Shown: in pieces, positions 58,254 to 64,000 of the stretch
How positions within the stretch are numbered: position 1 is the stretch's first letter
Layout of the letters: each line of letters begins with the position of its first letter
Origin: Actinomadura kijaniata NBRC 14229
Lineage (GTDB): Bacteria; Actinomycetota; Actinomycetes; Streptosporangiales; Streptosporangiaceae
DNA length: 64,000 nt
Assembly (NCBI RefSeq): GCF_001552175.1
Contig: NZ_BCQR01000040.1
Location: forward strand, 1 to 64,000
Direction of reading: 5' to 3'
Notes under the pieces: generated by a model
Seen by the model: only the letters and a program-made list of their open reading frames with translations
What the model was told of the DNA's origin: nothing
Database searches by the model: none
Translations under genes and position numbers: made by a program

Positions 58254-59441
58254 ATGGACACGGTGGAGTGGATCAGAAGGACGGCGCACCCGCTGGCGAC
58301 GGTGGATCCGGCGGACCCGCTGGACGACCTGCGGCCCCTGGCGGGGATGGTCGGGGACGCCTCGGTGGTGGGGTACGGGGCCGGGACGCGCGGGGCGCAC
58401 GAGGTGTTCGCGTTGCAGGACCGGATCGCCCGGCTACTGGTCGGGGAGGCGGGGTTCCGGGTGGTCGCGTTCGACCTGGACTGGACGCTCGGGGCACGGC
58501 TCGACGCGGCCGTTCGCGGGGAGGGCGACCCGGCGGGGATCCTCGCGGGCGCCGAGGCGTTCGCCGACACCGAGGAGGTGCTGGCGCTGCTGCGGTGGGT
58601 GCGCGGCTTCAACCGCGCCCACCCGGACGACCCGGTCGGGATCGTGGGGGTGAGCCCGCACGCGGTCGGGCCGGAGGCGTACGACACGGTCGTCGCCCAC
58701 GTGCCCGAGGCGGCGGAGGTGTACGACGGGCTGCGCCCGGACGGGGACGTCGCCGCGCACGCCCGGCGGCTGCGGGCGGCGGCGGACCGGCGGTCCCGGG
58801 TGGAACGCGCGCGGGCGGCGCACGACCTGGTGGCCGCGCGCGGGGCCGGCCCGCTCGTGCTGCGGTCCGCGCGGGTGATCGTCCAGTTCCACGAGCTGCA
58901 CGACCACGACGGGCGGCCCGAGGACCCGATGAACATGGCCTACTACGAGAAGGCGTTCGCCGAGAACGTCGAGTGGTGGCACCGGCACACCGGCCGGAGG
59001 GTGCTGTTCTGGTCCTCCAGCTCGCACACCTGCAACGGCCTGCGGCGCGGGTTCCCGCCGTTCCCCTCGCACGTCTCCCGTAACGCGGGCAGCCACCTGC
59101 GGGAACGGATGGGCGACGGCTACCTCTCGCTCGGGATCACGTTCCACGAGGGCGAGCTGGCCACCTACGGGGAACCGGCGACCGGGCGCGTTCCGGAGAG
59201 CGGCCCGGAGCTGGCGGAGGCGACGCTGGACGCGGCCGGAGACGGCTACCTGCTGGACCTGCGGGCCGGGCCCCCGCCGCCGGCCGGAGGGTGGCTGGAC
59301 CGCGAGGCCCGGTTCCGGGTGATCGGGAGGCCCACCGACGACGGCTCCCACTACATGACGGGCGGATCGCCGCGGGAGTGGTTCGACGTCCTGGCGCACT
59401 GGCGGCGCGTCACCCCCGCCCGGCGGATCCGGCGGGGGTGA
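58254..59441 (+). CDS. Erythromycin-esterase-like protein
   Basis: 395 residues in the EreA/EreB-like superfamily: VVGYGAGTRGAHEVFALQDR (in place of the classical GExxHG site), VVAFDLDWTLGARLDAAVRG, MAYYEKAFAENVEWWHRHTG, LFWSSSSHTCNGLR and a late DGSHYMTGGSPREWFDVL. Ere proteins hydrolyse macrolide lactones; the catalytic His/Glu set here is altered, so resistance activity should not be assumed. ATG start. Its stop codon lies inside the terminator hairpin at 59407-59444. Confidence 0.8.
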   Translation: MDTVEWIRRTAHPLATVDPADPLDDLRPLAGMVGDASVVGYGAGTRGAHEVFALQDRIARLLVGEAGFRVVAFDLDWTLGARLDAAVRGEGDPAGILAGAEAFADTEEVLALLRWVRGFNRAHPDDPVGIVGVSPHAVGPEAYDTVVAHVPEAAEVYDGLRPDGDVAAHARRLRAAADRRSRVERARAAHDLVAARGAGPLVLRSARVIVQFHELHDHDGRPEDPMNMAYYEKAFAENVEWWHRHTGRRVLFWSSSSHTCNGLRRGFPPFPSHVSRNAGSHLRERMGDGYLSLGITFHEGELATYGEPATGRVPESGPELAEATLDAAGDGYLLDLRAGPPPPAGGWLDREARFRVIGRPTDDGSHYMTGGSPREWFDVLAHWRRVTPARRIRRG

Positions 59442-59444
59442 CGC
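59407..59444. terminator. Bidirectional terminator between esterase-like and purC genes
   Basis: A perfect 14-bp stem (GCGTCACCCCCGCC, 59407-59420, with GGCGGGGGTGACGC, 59431-59444) and 10-nt loop includes the esterase-like gene's stop and ends 6 bp before the purC stop. Confidence 0.75.
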
Positions 59445-59450
59445 GGGGGC

Positions 59451-60281
59451 TCACTTCCAGCGGTCGCCGGTGAGGCGCTCGTAGACCTCGACGTAGCGGG
59501 CGCGGGTGGCGTCCACGACCTCCTGCGGGATCTCCGGGCCGGGCGCGGTGCGGTCCCAGTCCAGGGTGCTGCTCCAGTCGCGGACGTACTGCTTGTCCAG
59601 CGAGTGCGGCAGACGGCCCGGCGTCCAGTCGTCGGCGGGCCAGAAGCGGGAGGAGTCGGGGGTCAGGACCTCGTCGCCGAGGACCAGGGTGCCGTCGGCG
59701 GCGCGGCCGAACTCCAGCTTGGTGTCGGCGATGATGATGCCGCGCTCGGCGGCGACGGCCGCGCCCCGCCGGTAGATCTCCAGGGTCTTGGCGCGGAGCT
59801 CGGCGGCGGTGTCCGCGCCGATCTCGTCCACCACGTCGTCGTAGGTGATGAACTCGTCGTGGCCCTCGGTGGCCTTGGTGGTCGGCGTGAAGATCGGCTC
59901 GGGCAGCCGGGACGCCTCCACCAGGCCGGGCGGGAGGGCGACGCCGGAGACGGTCCCGCCCTTCCGGTACTCCTTCAGGCCCAGCCCGGCGAGGTAGCCG
60001 CGGGCGATCCACTCGACCGGGAGCATGGTCAGCCGCTTGCAGCGGATCGCGCGGCCCGCCCACTGCTCCGGGACGTCGGTCGCGGAGATCACGTGGTGGG
60101 GGACGACGTCGGCGAGCCGGTCGAACCACCACAGCGAGATCTGGGTGAGGATCCGGCCCTTGTCGGGGATCTCGGTGGGCAGCACCACGTCGTAGACGCT
60201 CACCCGGTCGGAGGCGACCAGGATCAGGTCGTCACCGTCGGCGTACACGTCCCGGACCTTGCCGGAGTGGACCAGTTCCAT
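59451..60281 (-). CDS. purC: Phosphoribosylaminoimidazole-succinocarboxamide synthase
   Basis: 276-residue enzyme joining CAIR and aspartate with ATP to form SAICAR in purine synthesis. Features: LVHSGKVRDVYADGDDLILV, ASDRVSVYDVVLPTEIPDKG, RLTMLPVEWIARGYLAGLGL (SAICAR signature), PIFTPTTKATEGHDEFITYD, IIIADTKLEFGRAADGTLVL and VLTPDSSRFWPADDW. ATG 60281 has GAGGAGCGAT before it. The upstream gene, 8 bp away on the same strand, is a GntR regulator with an operator palindrome in its promoter, so this purine gene seems to be under dedicated control. Confidence 0.95.
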   Translation of the reverse strand: MELVHSGKVRDVYADGDDLILVASDRVSVYDVVLPTEIPDKGRILTQISLWWFDRLADVVPHHVISATDVPEQWAGRAIRCKRLTMLPVEWIARGYLAGLGLKEYRKGGTVSGVALPPGLVEASRLPEPIFTPTTKATEGHDEFITYDDVVDEIGADTAAELRAKTLEIYRRGAAVAAERGIIIADTKLEFGRAADGTLVLGDEVLTPDSSRFWPADDWTPGRLPHSLDKQYVRDWSSTLDWDRTAPGPEIPQEVVDATRARYVEVYERLTGDRWK

Positions 60282-60289
60282 ATCGCTCC

Positions 60290-61036
60290 TCAGCTTGGGA
60301 TCTCGTATTCGTAGGTGGCCCAGCGGCCCGCGACCGAGACGAACTCGCCGTACTCGATCACGTTGCCGTCGGCGTCGCGCATCCAGTTGCGGCCGCGCAG
60401 CACGGGCGCGCCCGGCGCGACGCCGAGCGCCGCCGCGTCCTGCTCGGTGGCGGACGACGCGGTGAACTGGTCGGTCTGCGGACCGGCGACGCGGCGGCCG
60501 GTCGCGGCCCGGACGACGCCGAGGGTGCCGCCCTGCCCCAGGCTGCCGGGGCGCAGCAGGGCGGGCGCGATCCGGGCCAGCTCGCCGTCCAGCCAGGACG
60601 TCGAGGTCGAGACCGGGACGCCGTCCTTGTGGGTGACGCGGCGGCGGCAGACCACCTTCGCGCCCTGGTAGAGGCCGAGGGCGTCGGCGACGTGCGGCGG
60701 CGCGGCGACCAGCTCGGCGGAGACGATCTCGGCGTGCTCGTCGGCCGGGTAGATCCGGCCGGTGAGGGCGGCGACGATGCGGTCCTTGGGGGCGTTGAGC
60801 GCGCTGCGGGTCGTCACGACGGTCCCGACGCCGGTCACGCCCACCGCCAGGCCCTCGGAGCGGAGCGCGGCCAGGACCTTGGTGGCGGTGGCGAGGGACA
60901 CGTCCCACCGCTGCGCGATCTGCCGGGCGGACGGCACGTGGTCGCCCTCGCGCAGCGCCCCGGACTCGATCTCGGCGCGGATGTGCTTGACGATCTGCAG
61001 GTAGGGCGGGTCGGGGCGGTGGATCGCGGGGGCCAT
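60290..61036 (-). CDS. GntR family regulator (HutC/UTRA type)
   Basis: 248 residues. The winged helix (PPYLQIVKHIRAEIESGALR, VPSARQIAQRWDVSLATATK, VLAALRSEGLAVGVTGVGTV) is followed by a UTRA ligand domain (about 95-245: AKVVCRRRVTHKDGVPVSTS, TDQFTASSATEQDAAALGVA, NVIEYGEFVSVAGRWATYEY). It lies 8 bp upstream of purC in the same operon. The perfect palindrome GTGTACTAGTACAC 33 bp before its start is the expected autoregulatory site. Confidence 0.92.
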   Translation of the reverse strand: MAPAIHRPDPPYLQIVKHIRAEIESGALREGDHVPSARQIAQRWDVSLATATKVLAALRSEGLAVGVTGVGTVVTTRSALNAPKDRIVAALTGRIYPADEHAEIVSAELVAAPPHVADALGLYQGAKVVCRRRVTHKDGVPVSTSTSWLDGELARIAPALLRPGSLGQGGTLGVVRAATGRRVAGPQTDQFTASSATEQDAAALGVAPGAPVLRGRNWMRDADGNVIEYGEFVSVAGRWATYEYEIPS

Positions 61037-61068
61037 CGGACGGTCCTCTCGGGGGCGGACGGTCCGCA

Positions 61069-61082
61069 GTGTACTAGTACAC
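61069..61082. promoter_or_regulatory. GntR operator palindrome (GTGTACTAGTACAC)
   Basis: A perfect 14-bp palindrome in the promoter region of the gntR-purC operon. It has the GT(N)TAC-type half-sites seen with GntR/HutC regulators and is the likely binding site of the GntR protein next door. Confidence 0.75.
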
Positions 61083-61120
61083 CGTGGACTGACCGTCGCG
61101 ACGCCTGCGAATGGGCCCGG

Positions 61121-61465
61121 TCACCGCCTGACCCGGTCCCGCGCGCCGGGGCGTTCGACGCCGTTGACGGCGACGCAGATCCCGAAGACGCGGGAGTGGC
61201 CGGTCCAGCCGTTGACATGGCCCCGGTTGTTGCCGATCTGGACGCGCCCCTTCGCGCGGTCCACGGCGGTGACCAGGTGCAGGTAGGTCGTGCCCGCGAC
61301 CCGCGCCAGCGCGATGTCGCCGACCTCCAGCAGCGCGGGGTCGACGGGAGCGACGGTGACCAGGTCACGGTCGGCGATCAGCGGCACCATGGAGGTGCCG
61401 GACGGGCGGAAGCTCACCGTCCCGCCCGCCGCGACGCGCGCGGCGACGGCGTCCATCTTTCCCAT
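61121..61465 (-). CDS. Minimal S24/S26-like peptidase-fold protein
   Basis: 114 residues. The box I-like FRPSGTSMVPLIADRDLVTV has the Ser-Met-x-Pro nucleophile motif (Ser25), followed by LLEVGDIALARVAGTTYLHL and RVQIGNNRGHVNGW, where signal peptidases have a GDN-type box. A Lys at the usual dyad position is missing, but His63 in YLHLVTAV is placed like the His of S26B (Ser-His) signal peptidases. There is no membrane segment, so it is soluble. It could process a cytosolic protein or be an inactive relative. Same direction as gntR-purC, 84 bp upstream of gntR. Confidence 0.7.
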   Translation of the reverse strand: MGKMDAVAARVAAGGTVSFRPSGTSMVPLIADRDLVTVAPVDPALLEVGDIALARVAGTTYLHLVTAVDRAKGRVQIGNNRGHVNGWTGHSRVFGICVAVNGVERPGARDRVRR

Positions 61466-61508
61466 CGGGTCATGGTCGGTCGCCGCGCGCCGTCCGGTCC
61501 ACCGGTTT

Positions 61509-62357
61509 TCAGGCGATCTCGGCCAGGCCGTCCTTGATGACCACGTCGCCGGTGTCGGAGGTCGTCTCGAAGACGTACCTCCCGCCGCCCGCGTCGTGGA
61601 GGCGCGTCGTGATGTCCTGGCCGGGCAGGACCGGCTTGGAGAAGCGGACCGCCAGGCGCCGCAGCCGGGCCGGGTCTCCCCCGGCCGCGTGCTCGACCAC
61701 CGCGCGGGACGTGAACGCCATCGTGCACAGCCCGTGCGCGATGATCCCCGGCAGCCCGGCCGACCGCGCGAACTCCTCGTCCAGGTGGATCGGCATCGGG
61801 TCGCCGGACGCCTCGCTGTAGCGGAACGTCTGGTCGTCGTCCACGTGCTGGGTGACCTCGGCCAGCGGCGCGGCGGAGCGCAGTTCCGCGGGGAAGCCGT
61901 GCGGCGGGGCCAGCTCGCCGACGGTCTCGCCCGCCTGGAAGCCGCGGAAGAACGACACCATCCACTGCTCGTTGACCGGCTCGCCGTCGGCGGTGCGGGT
62001 CTCCAGCTTCACCGACACGGTGGTGCCGGAGGACTTGGAGGAGTAGCCGGTGACCTTGGCGCGCGACACCAGGCGCATGCCGGGGACGATCGGCCGGTGG
62101 AAGACCATGTCCTGCTCGCCGTGCACGACGAACGGGATCAGGCTGTCCGGGACGACCGTGAACAGCGGGCCGATCATGCCCTCGAACACCGGGACGATCG
62201 CGAACACCGGCGGCGCGAGCTCGCCCGACAGGTGGCGCGGGTCGGCGTCGTTGGTGGCCTCGGCGTAGGCGATCGTGCGCTCCCGCTCGACCTTGAAGTC
62301 GAACGGGTCGCTCCACACGCCCAGGTTGTCCTTGTTCATCTGCGGCTGGTCGCTCAT
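61509..62357 (-). CDS. Double-hotdog MaoC-like (R)-specific enoyl-CoA hydratase
   Basis: 282 residues, two hotdog folds. The N-terminal MaoC_N-like half has RERTIAYAEATNDADPRHLS and FHRPIVPGMRLVSRAKVTGY. The C-terminal half has the hydratase-2 motif RYSEASGDPMPIHLDEEFAR and GIIAHGLCTMAFTSRAVVEH with catalytic Asp and His. It hydrates 2-enoyl-CoA to (R)-3-hydroxyacyl-CoA, as in mycobacterial HtdY or peroxisomal MFE-2-like enzymes of fatty acid and sterol side-chain breakdown. ATG 62357 follows CGGAGGAAGAGG. Divergent from the thiolase gene across a 22-bp operator-like palindrome. Confidence 0.9.
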   Translation of the reverse strand: MSDQPQMNKDNLGVWSDPFDFKVERERTIAYAEATNDADPRHLSGELAPPVFAIVPVFEGMIGPLFTVVPDSLIPFVVHGEQDMVFHRPIVPGMRLVSRAKVTGYSSKSSGTTVSVKLETRTADGEPVNEQWMVSFFRGFQAGETVGELAPPHGFPAELRSAAPLAEVTQHVDDDQTFRYSEASGDPMPIHLDEEFARSAGLPGIIAHGLCTMAFTSRAVVEHAAGGDPARLRRLAVRFSKPVLPGQDITTRLHDAGGGRYVFETTSDTGDVVIKDGLAEIA

Positions 62358-62385
62358 GGCCTCTTCCTCCGGGGGAACCTGCAAG

Positions 62386-62407
62386 AAACATACAAGCTTG
62401 ACTGTTT
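62386..62407. promoter_or_regulatory. Operator-like palindrome between hydratase and thiolase genes
   Basis: AAACA-ta-CAAGCTTG-ac-TGTTT is a 22-bp palindrome with 18 symmetric positions, at a divergent promoter of two beta-oxidation-type genes. Its size suits a TetR-family lipid-metabolism repressor. No such gene is directly adjacent. Confidence 0.6.
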
Positions 62408-62455
62408 ATAAGACAGCCCCTAGCGTCGCGGGCACAACGACCTGGAGGCGCGATC

Positions 62456-62854
62456 GTGAGCAACCGGACCTTTGTCGTCGGCGTCGGCATGACGAAGTTC
62501 GAGAAGCCGGGCGGCCGGGAGTGGGACTACCCGGACATGGCCCGGGAGTCCGGGACCAAGGCCCTGGCGGACGCGGGCCTGTCCTACGACGCGATCCAGC
62601 AGGCGTACGTCGGCTACGTCTACGGCGAGTCCACCTCCGGGCAGCGCGCCGTCTACGAGCTGGGCATCACCGGCATCCCGGTCGTCAACGTCAACAACAA
62701 CTGCTCGACCGGCTCCACCGCGCTCTACCTGGCGCGGCAGGCCGTCAAGCACGGCGTCGTGGACTGCGCCCTCGCGCTCGGCTTCGAGAAGATGCAGAAG
62801 GGCTCGCTCGGCTCCACCTACGAGGACCGCGAGCAGCCCATGCTGAACCACTAG
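62456..62854 (+). pseudogene. Lipid-transfer protein/thiolase, truncated after 132 codons
   Basis: The N-terminal third of a SCP-x/Ltp-type thiolase (full proteins are about 390 residues). It starts [20 protein letters not shown], shows [20 protein letters not shown] and the active-site Cys in [20 protein letters not shown], and ends [10 protein letters not shown] followed by TAG. The sequence after that has no thiolase similarity: the C-terminal half with the second catalytic Cys and His is missing. GTG 62456 has GGAGG upstream. The break coincides with the change to small unknown genes, as expected for insertion of an accessory element or a deletion. Probably non-functional. Confidence 0.82.
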
Positions 62855-62938
62855 AACATGCATTGAGGTAAGCACAACAACCCGCCGCCCCGTCAGCCGG
62901 ACGCGACCACGTGCCCCCTCCACACGTGGTCGCGTCGG

Positions 62939-63139
62939 CTACGGGCCGCGCACGACCCGTCGAACGAGATCGTCGGTGTTGCTGTCGGGCTTCCACACGC
63001 GGACCTCTCTGCCGTTCGGCCAGACGACGCACCACCAGCCGTCGCCTTCGGCGTAGAAGGTCCCGAGCGTCTTCCCGGCGGGCTCCGACACGAGAAAGAT
63101 CCCGTCAGGAGACCGCCAGACGACGACGTCCTTCACCAT
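62939..63139 (-). CDS. Small protein of unknown function
   Basis: 66 residues, starting MVKDVVVWRSPDGIFLVSEP and containing GTFYAEGDGWWCVVWPNGRE, a beta-strand-rich, Trp-rich pattern. It overlaps the 3' end of the preceding small gene by 7 bp. No recognised family. It belongs to the three-gene cluster that reads towards the truncated thiolase and may be part of an accessory element. Confidence 0.55.
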   Translation of the reverse strand: MVKDVVVWRSPDGIFLVSEPAGKTLGTFYAEGDGWWCVVWPNGREVRVWKPDSNTDDLVRRVVRGP

Positions 63140-63369
63140 GGCGTGACTTCGCGATGCGGGGTGAGCGTCACCGCGTGCAGCCGCTCATGCAGCTCATGGC
63201 CAGAGGACGCACGGACGAAGAGCCCTTTGCCGCGCACAGCGAGCCAGACGCCCGCCGCCGCGTCCACGACGAACCCGACGTGCGGGAACTCCGCCCGTAG
63301 CCTGGCAAGCAGGGTCACGGCATCCGGTGAACGCTGCTGGGCCTCGAACCAGGTGGGCGCGCTGGTCAT
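63133..63369 (-). CDS. Small protein of unknown function
   Basis: 78 residues, starting MTSAPTWFEAQQRSPDAVTL, with LLARLRAEFPHVGFVVDAAA and GVWLAVRGKGLFVRASSGHE. The ATG overlaps the stop of the upstream gene by 4 bp (ATGA) and its own stop overlaps the next start, so the three small genes are a tightly coupled operon. No family recognised. Confidence 0.55.
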   Translation of the reverse strand: MTSAPTWFEAQQRSPDAVTLLARLRAEFPHVGFVVDAAAGVWLAVRGKGLFVRASSGHELHERLHAVTLTPHREVTPW

Positions 63370-63851
63370 GGCTGCCCCTGACGAAGCTCGGCCTTGAGGG
63401 TCACCAGCGCGTCGGTGGGATTGTCGGCCTCTGAGATCCAGGTGCCGTCCCGGTAGGCGAACCAGTGCCGTCCGGCATCGTCGTCGCGTTCGCGGCACTC
63501 CACGACCAAGCCGCGTGAGTCGGGCCCGTCCGTGACGTGGATGCGGTCGCCGTCCAGCAGCTCGACCGTGTACTTCTGCCCGCGCAGCAGCCCGGCGAGC
63601 GCGGCCAAGCGCGCGGCGCGACGGGGGTCGGACGCGCCCCGACGCACGACCTCGGCGAGCCGCCGGACCGTGGTCGGGTTGCAGCGTCCCAACTCCACCA
63701 GCACAACCGAGCTGGTGAACGAGCAGATGTCCAAGCCCAGAGAGGGAAGCTTGATGCCCGCCAGGTCGAGGGCGTCACGAAGAGCTTCGAGCGCGGTTCC
63801 CGCTTCGTCGAGGGCGGACATATCGGCGTGTACCTGCGTCGCTCTGTCCAT
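63366..63851 (-). CDS. Protein of unknown function, first gene of a small operon
   Basis: 161 residues. A helical N-terminal half (ALDEAGTALEALRDALDLAG, NPTTVRRLAEVVRRGASDPR) precedes a beta-rich C-terminal half (QKYTVELLDGDRIHVTDGPD, DAGRHWFAYRDGTWISEADN). No domain recognised. Divergent from the XRE-type gene at 63941 with 89 bp between, which is the usual arrangement of a control gene and its regulator in accessory elements. Confidence 0.6.
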   Translation of the reverse strand: MDRATQVHADMSALDEAGTALEALRDALDLAGIKLPSLGLDICSFTSSVVLVELGRCNPTTVRRLAEVVRRGASDPRRAARLAALAGLLRGQKYTVELLDGDRIHVTDGPDSRGLVVECRERDDDAGRHWFAYRDGTWISEADNPTDALVTLKAELRQGQP

Positions 63852-63889
63852 GTCCCAACCGTTCCGCGTTCGTTGGTTACGCAGAGGGT

Positions 63890-63919
63890 CCAGACAGGTG
63901 GCCAGAGGAGGGGCCAGAC
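63890..63919. repeat. Three CCAGA(C/G) direct repeats at 12-bp spacing
   Basis: CCAGAC, CCAGAG and CCAGAC start at 63890, 63902 and 63914 in the divergent promoter between the small-gene operon and the XRE-type gene. A fourth partial copy is at 63936. Regular spacing suggests stacked regulator sites or iteron-like repeats. Confidence 0.45.
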
Positions 63920-63940
63920 TAGGAGGAGGGAGGGGCCAGC

Positions 63941-64000
63941 GTGGACAAAGAACAGCGCAAGCGCTTCGGTCGGTACCTTGCCCAGCTACGCCAGGGTGCG
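63941..64000 (+). CDS. XRE-type helix-turn-helix regulator, N-terminus only (partial)
   Basis: The reading starts at GTG after an AGGAGGAGGGAGG ribosome site and runs off the right edge. The 20 visible residues, beginning VDKEQRKRFGRYLAQLR, match the first helix of XRE/Cro-type domains in actinomycete DNA-binding proteins. The rest is outside the window. Confidence 0.6.
   Translation, partial: MDKEQRKRFGRYLAQLRQGA

Noticed and set aside
62393..62400. KstR2-type site at CAAGCTTG
   Set aside because: The KstR2 consensus needs a 2-bp spacer between CAAG and CTTG; here there is none, so a specific KstR2 assignment is not supported.

Overview
The window is very GC-rich, densely coding DNA from a high-GC actinomycete. 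The mix of gene families fits a filamentous Streptosporangiales/Thermomonosporaceae type such as Actinomadura: mycothiol conjugate amidase, many TetR regulators, ECF sigma factors paired with CU044_5270-type membrane proteins, a subtilisin-inhibitor-like protein, a SigE orthologue, and GTG/TTG starts with 4-bp ATGA overlaps. The genus is an inference. No rRNA, tRNA, CRISPR array or intact insertion sequence was seen.

Layout. 1-5711: an ECF sigma/membrane-protein pair, Fe/Mn superoxide dismutase, and class Ia ribonucleotide reductase nrdAB behind a cobalamin riboswitch and two NrdR boxes. 5778-7720: a copper-type YcnI/CopC operon ending in a strong terminator. 7795-10312: a monooxygenase-truncated haemoglobin fusion and a second sigma/CU044_5270 pair. 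10488-14514: winged-helix protein, esterase, SDR and TetR genes. 14652-18914: two overlapping acyl-CoA synthetases and a GAF-LuxR regulator. 18918-23453: TetR, HxlR/RidA, reductase, LpxA-like acyltransferase and a secreted protein. 23504-30006: two divergent operons (GntP permease, D-aminoacylase, D-threonine-aldolase-like PLP enzyme; PfkB kinase, IclR, RidA) that together could degrade N-acylated D-glucosaminate to KDPG.

30049-37567: EF-hand protein, orphan FetB-like permease, polysaccharide deacetylase, an overlapping MFS exporter/Mca operon, DM13 protein, TetR with tandem operators, and two secreted protease inhibitors. 37687-43441: a histidine kinase/response regulator pair, MerB-like protein, enoyl-CoA hydratase and a short Rho. 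43482-49703: Ser/Thr kinase, a flippase-like/PIG-L/GT4 group and a FadD-type ligase. 49859-59441: bulb-lectin protein, SigE, hydrolases, TetR with a flavin monooxygenase, methyltransferase and an erythromycin-esterase-like protein. 59451-62357: purC with a co-transcribed GntR regulator, a minimal S26-like protein and a double-hotdog hydratase.

The right end (62456-64000) looks like the edge of an accessory element: a lipid-transfer thiolase gene stops after 132 codons and is followed by small unknown genes and the start of a predicted XRE regulator. Two copies of a roughly 180-bp element with imperfect terminal inverted repeats sit between convergent genes, flanked on both sides by CTAG sequences that supply both genes' stop codons. 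Another convergent pair shares one CTAG with nothing inserted. Several perfect or near-perfect palindromes between divergent genes are good operator candidates for the adjacent TetR, IclR and GntR regulators.
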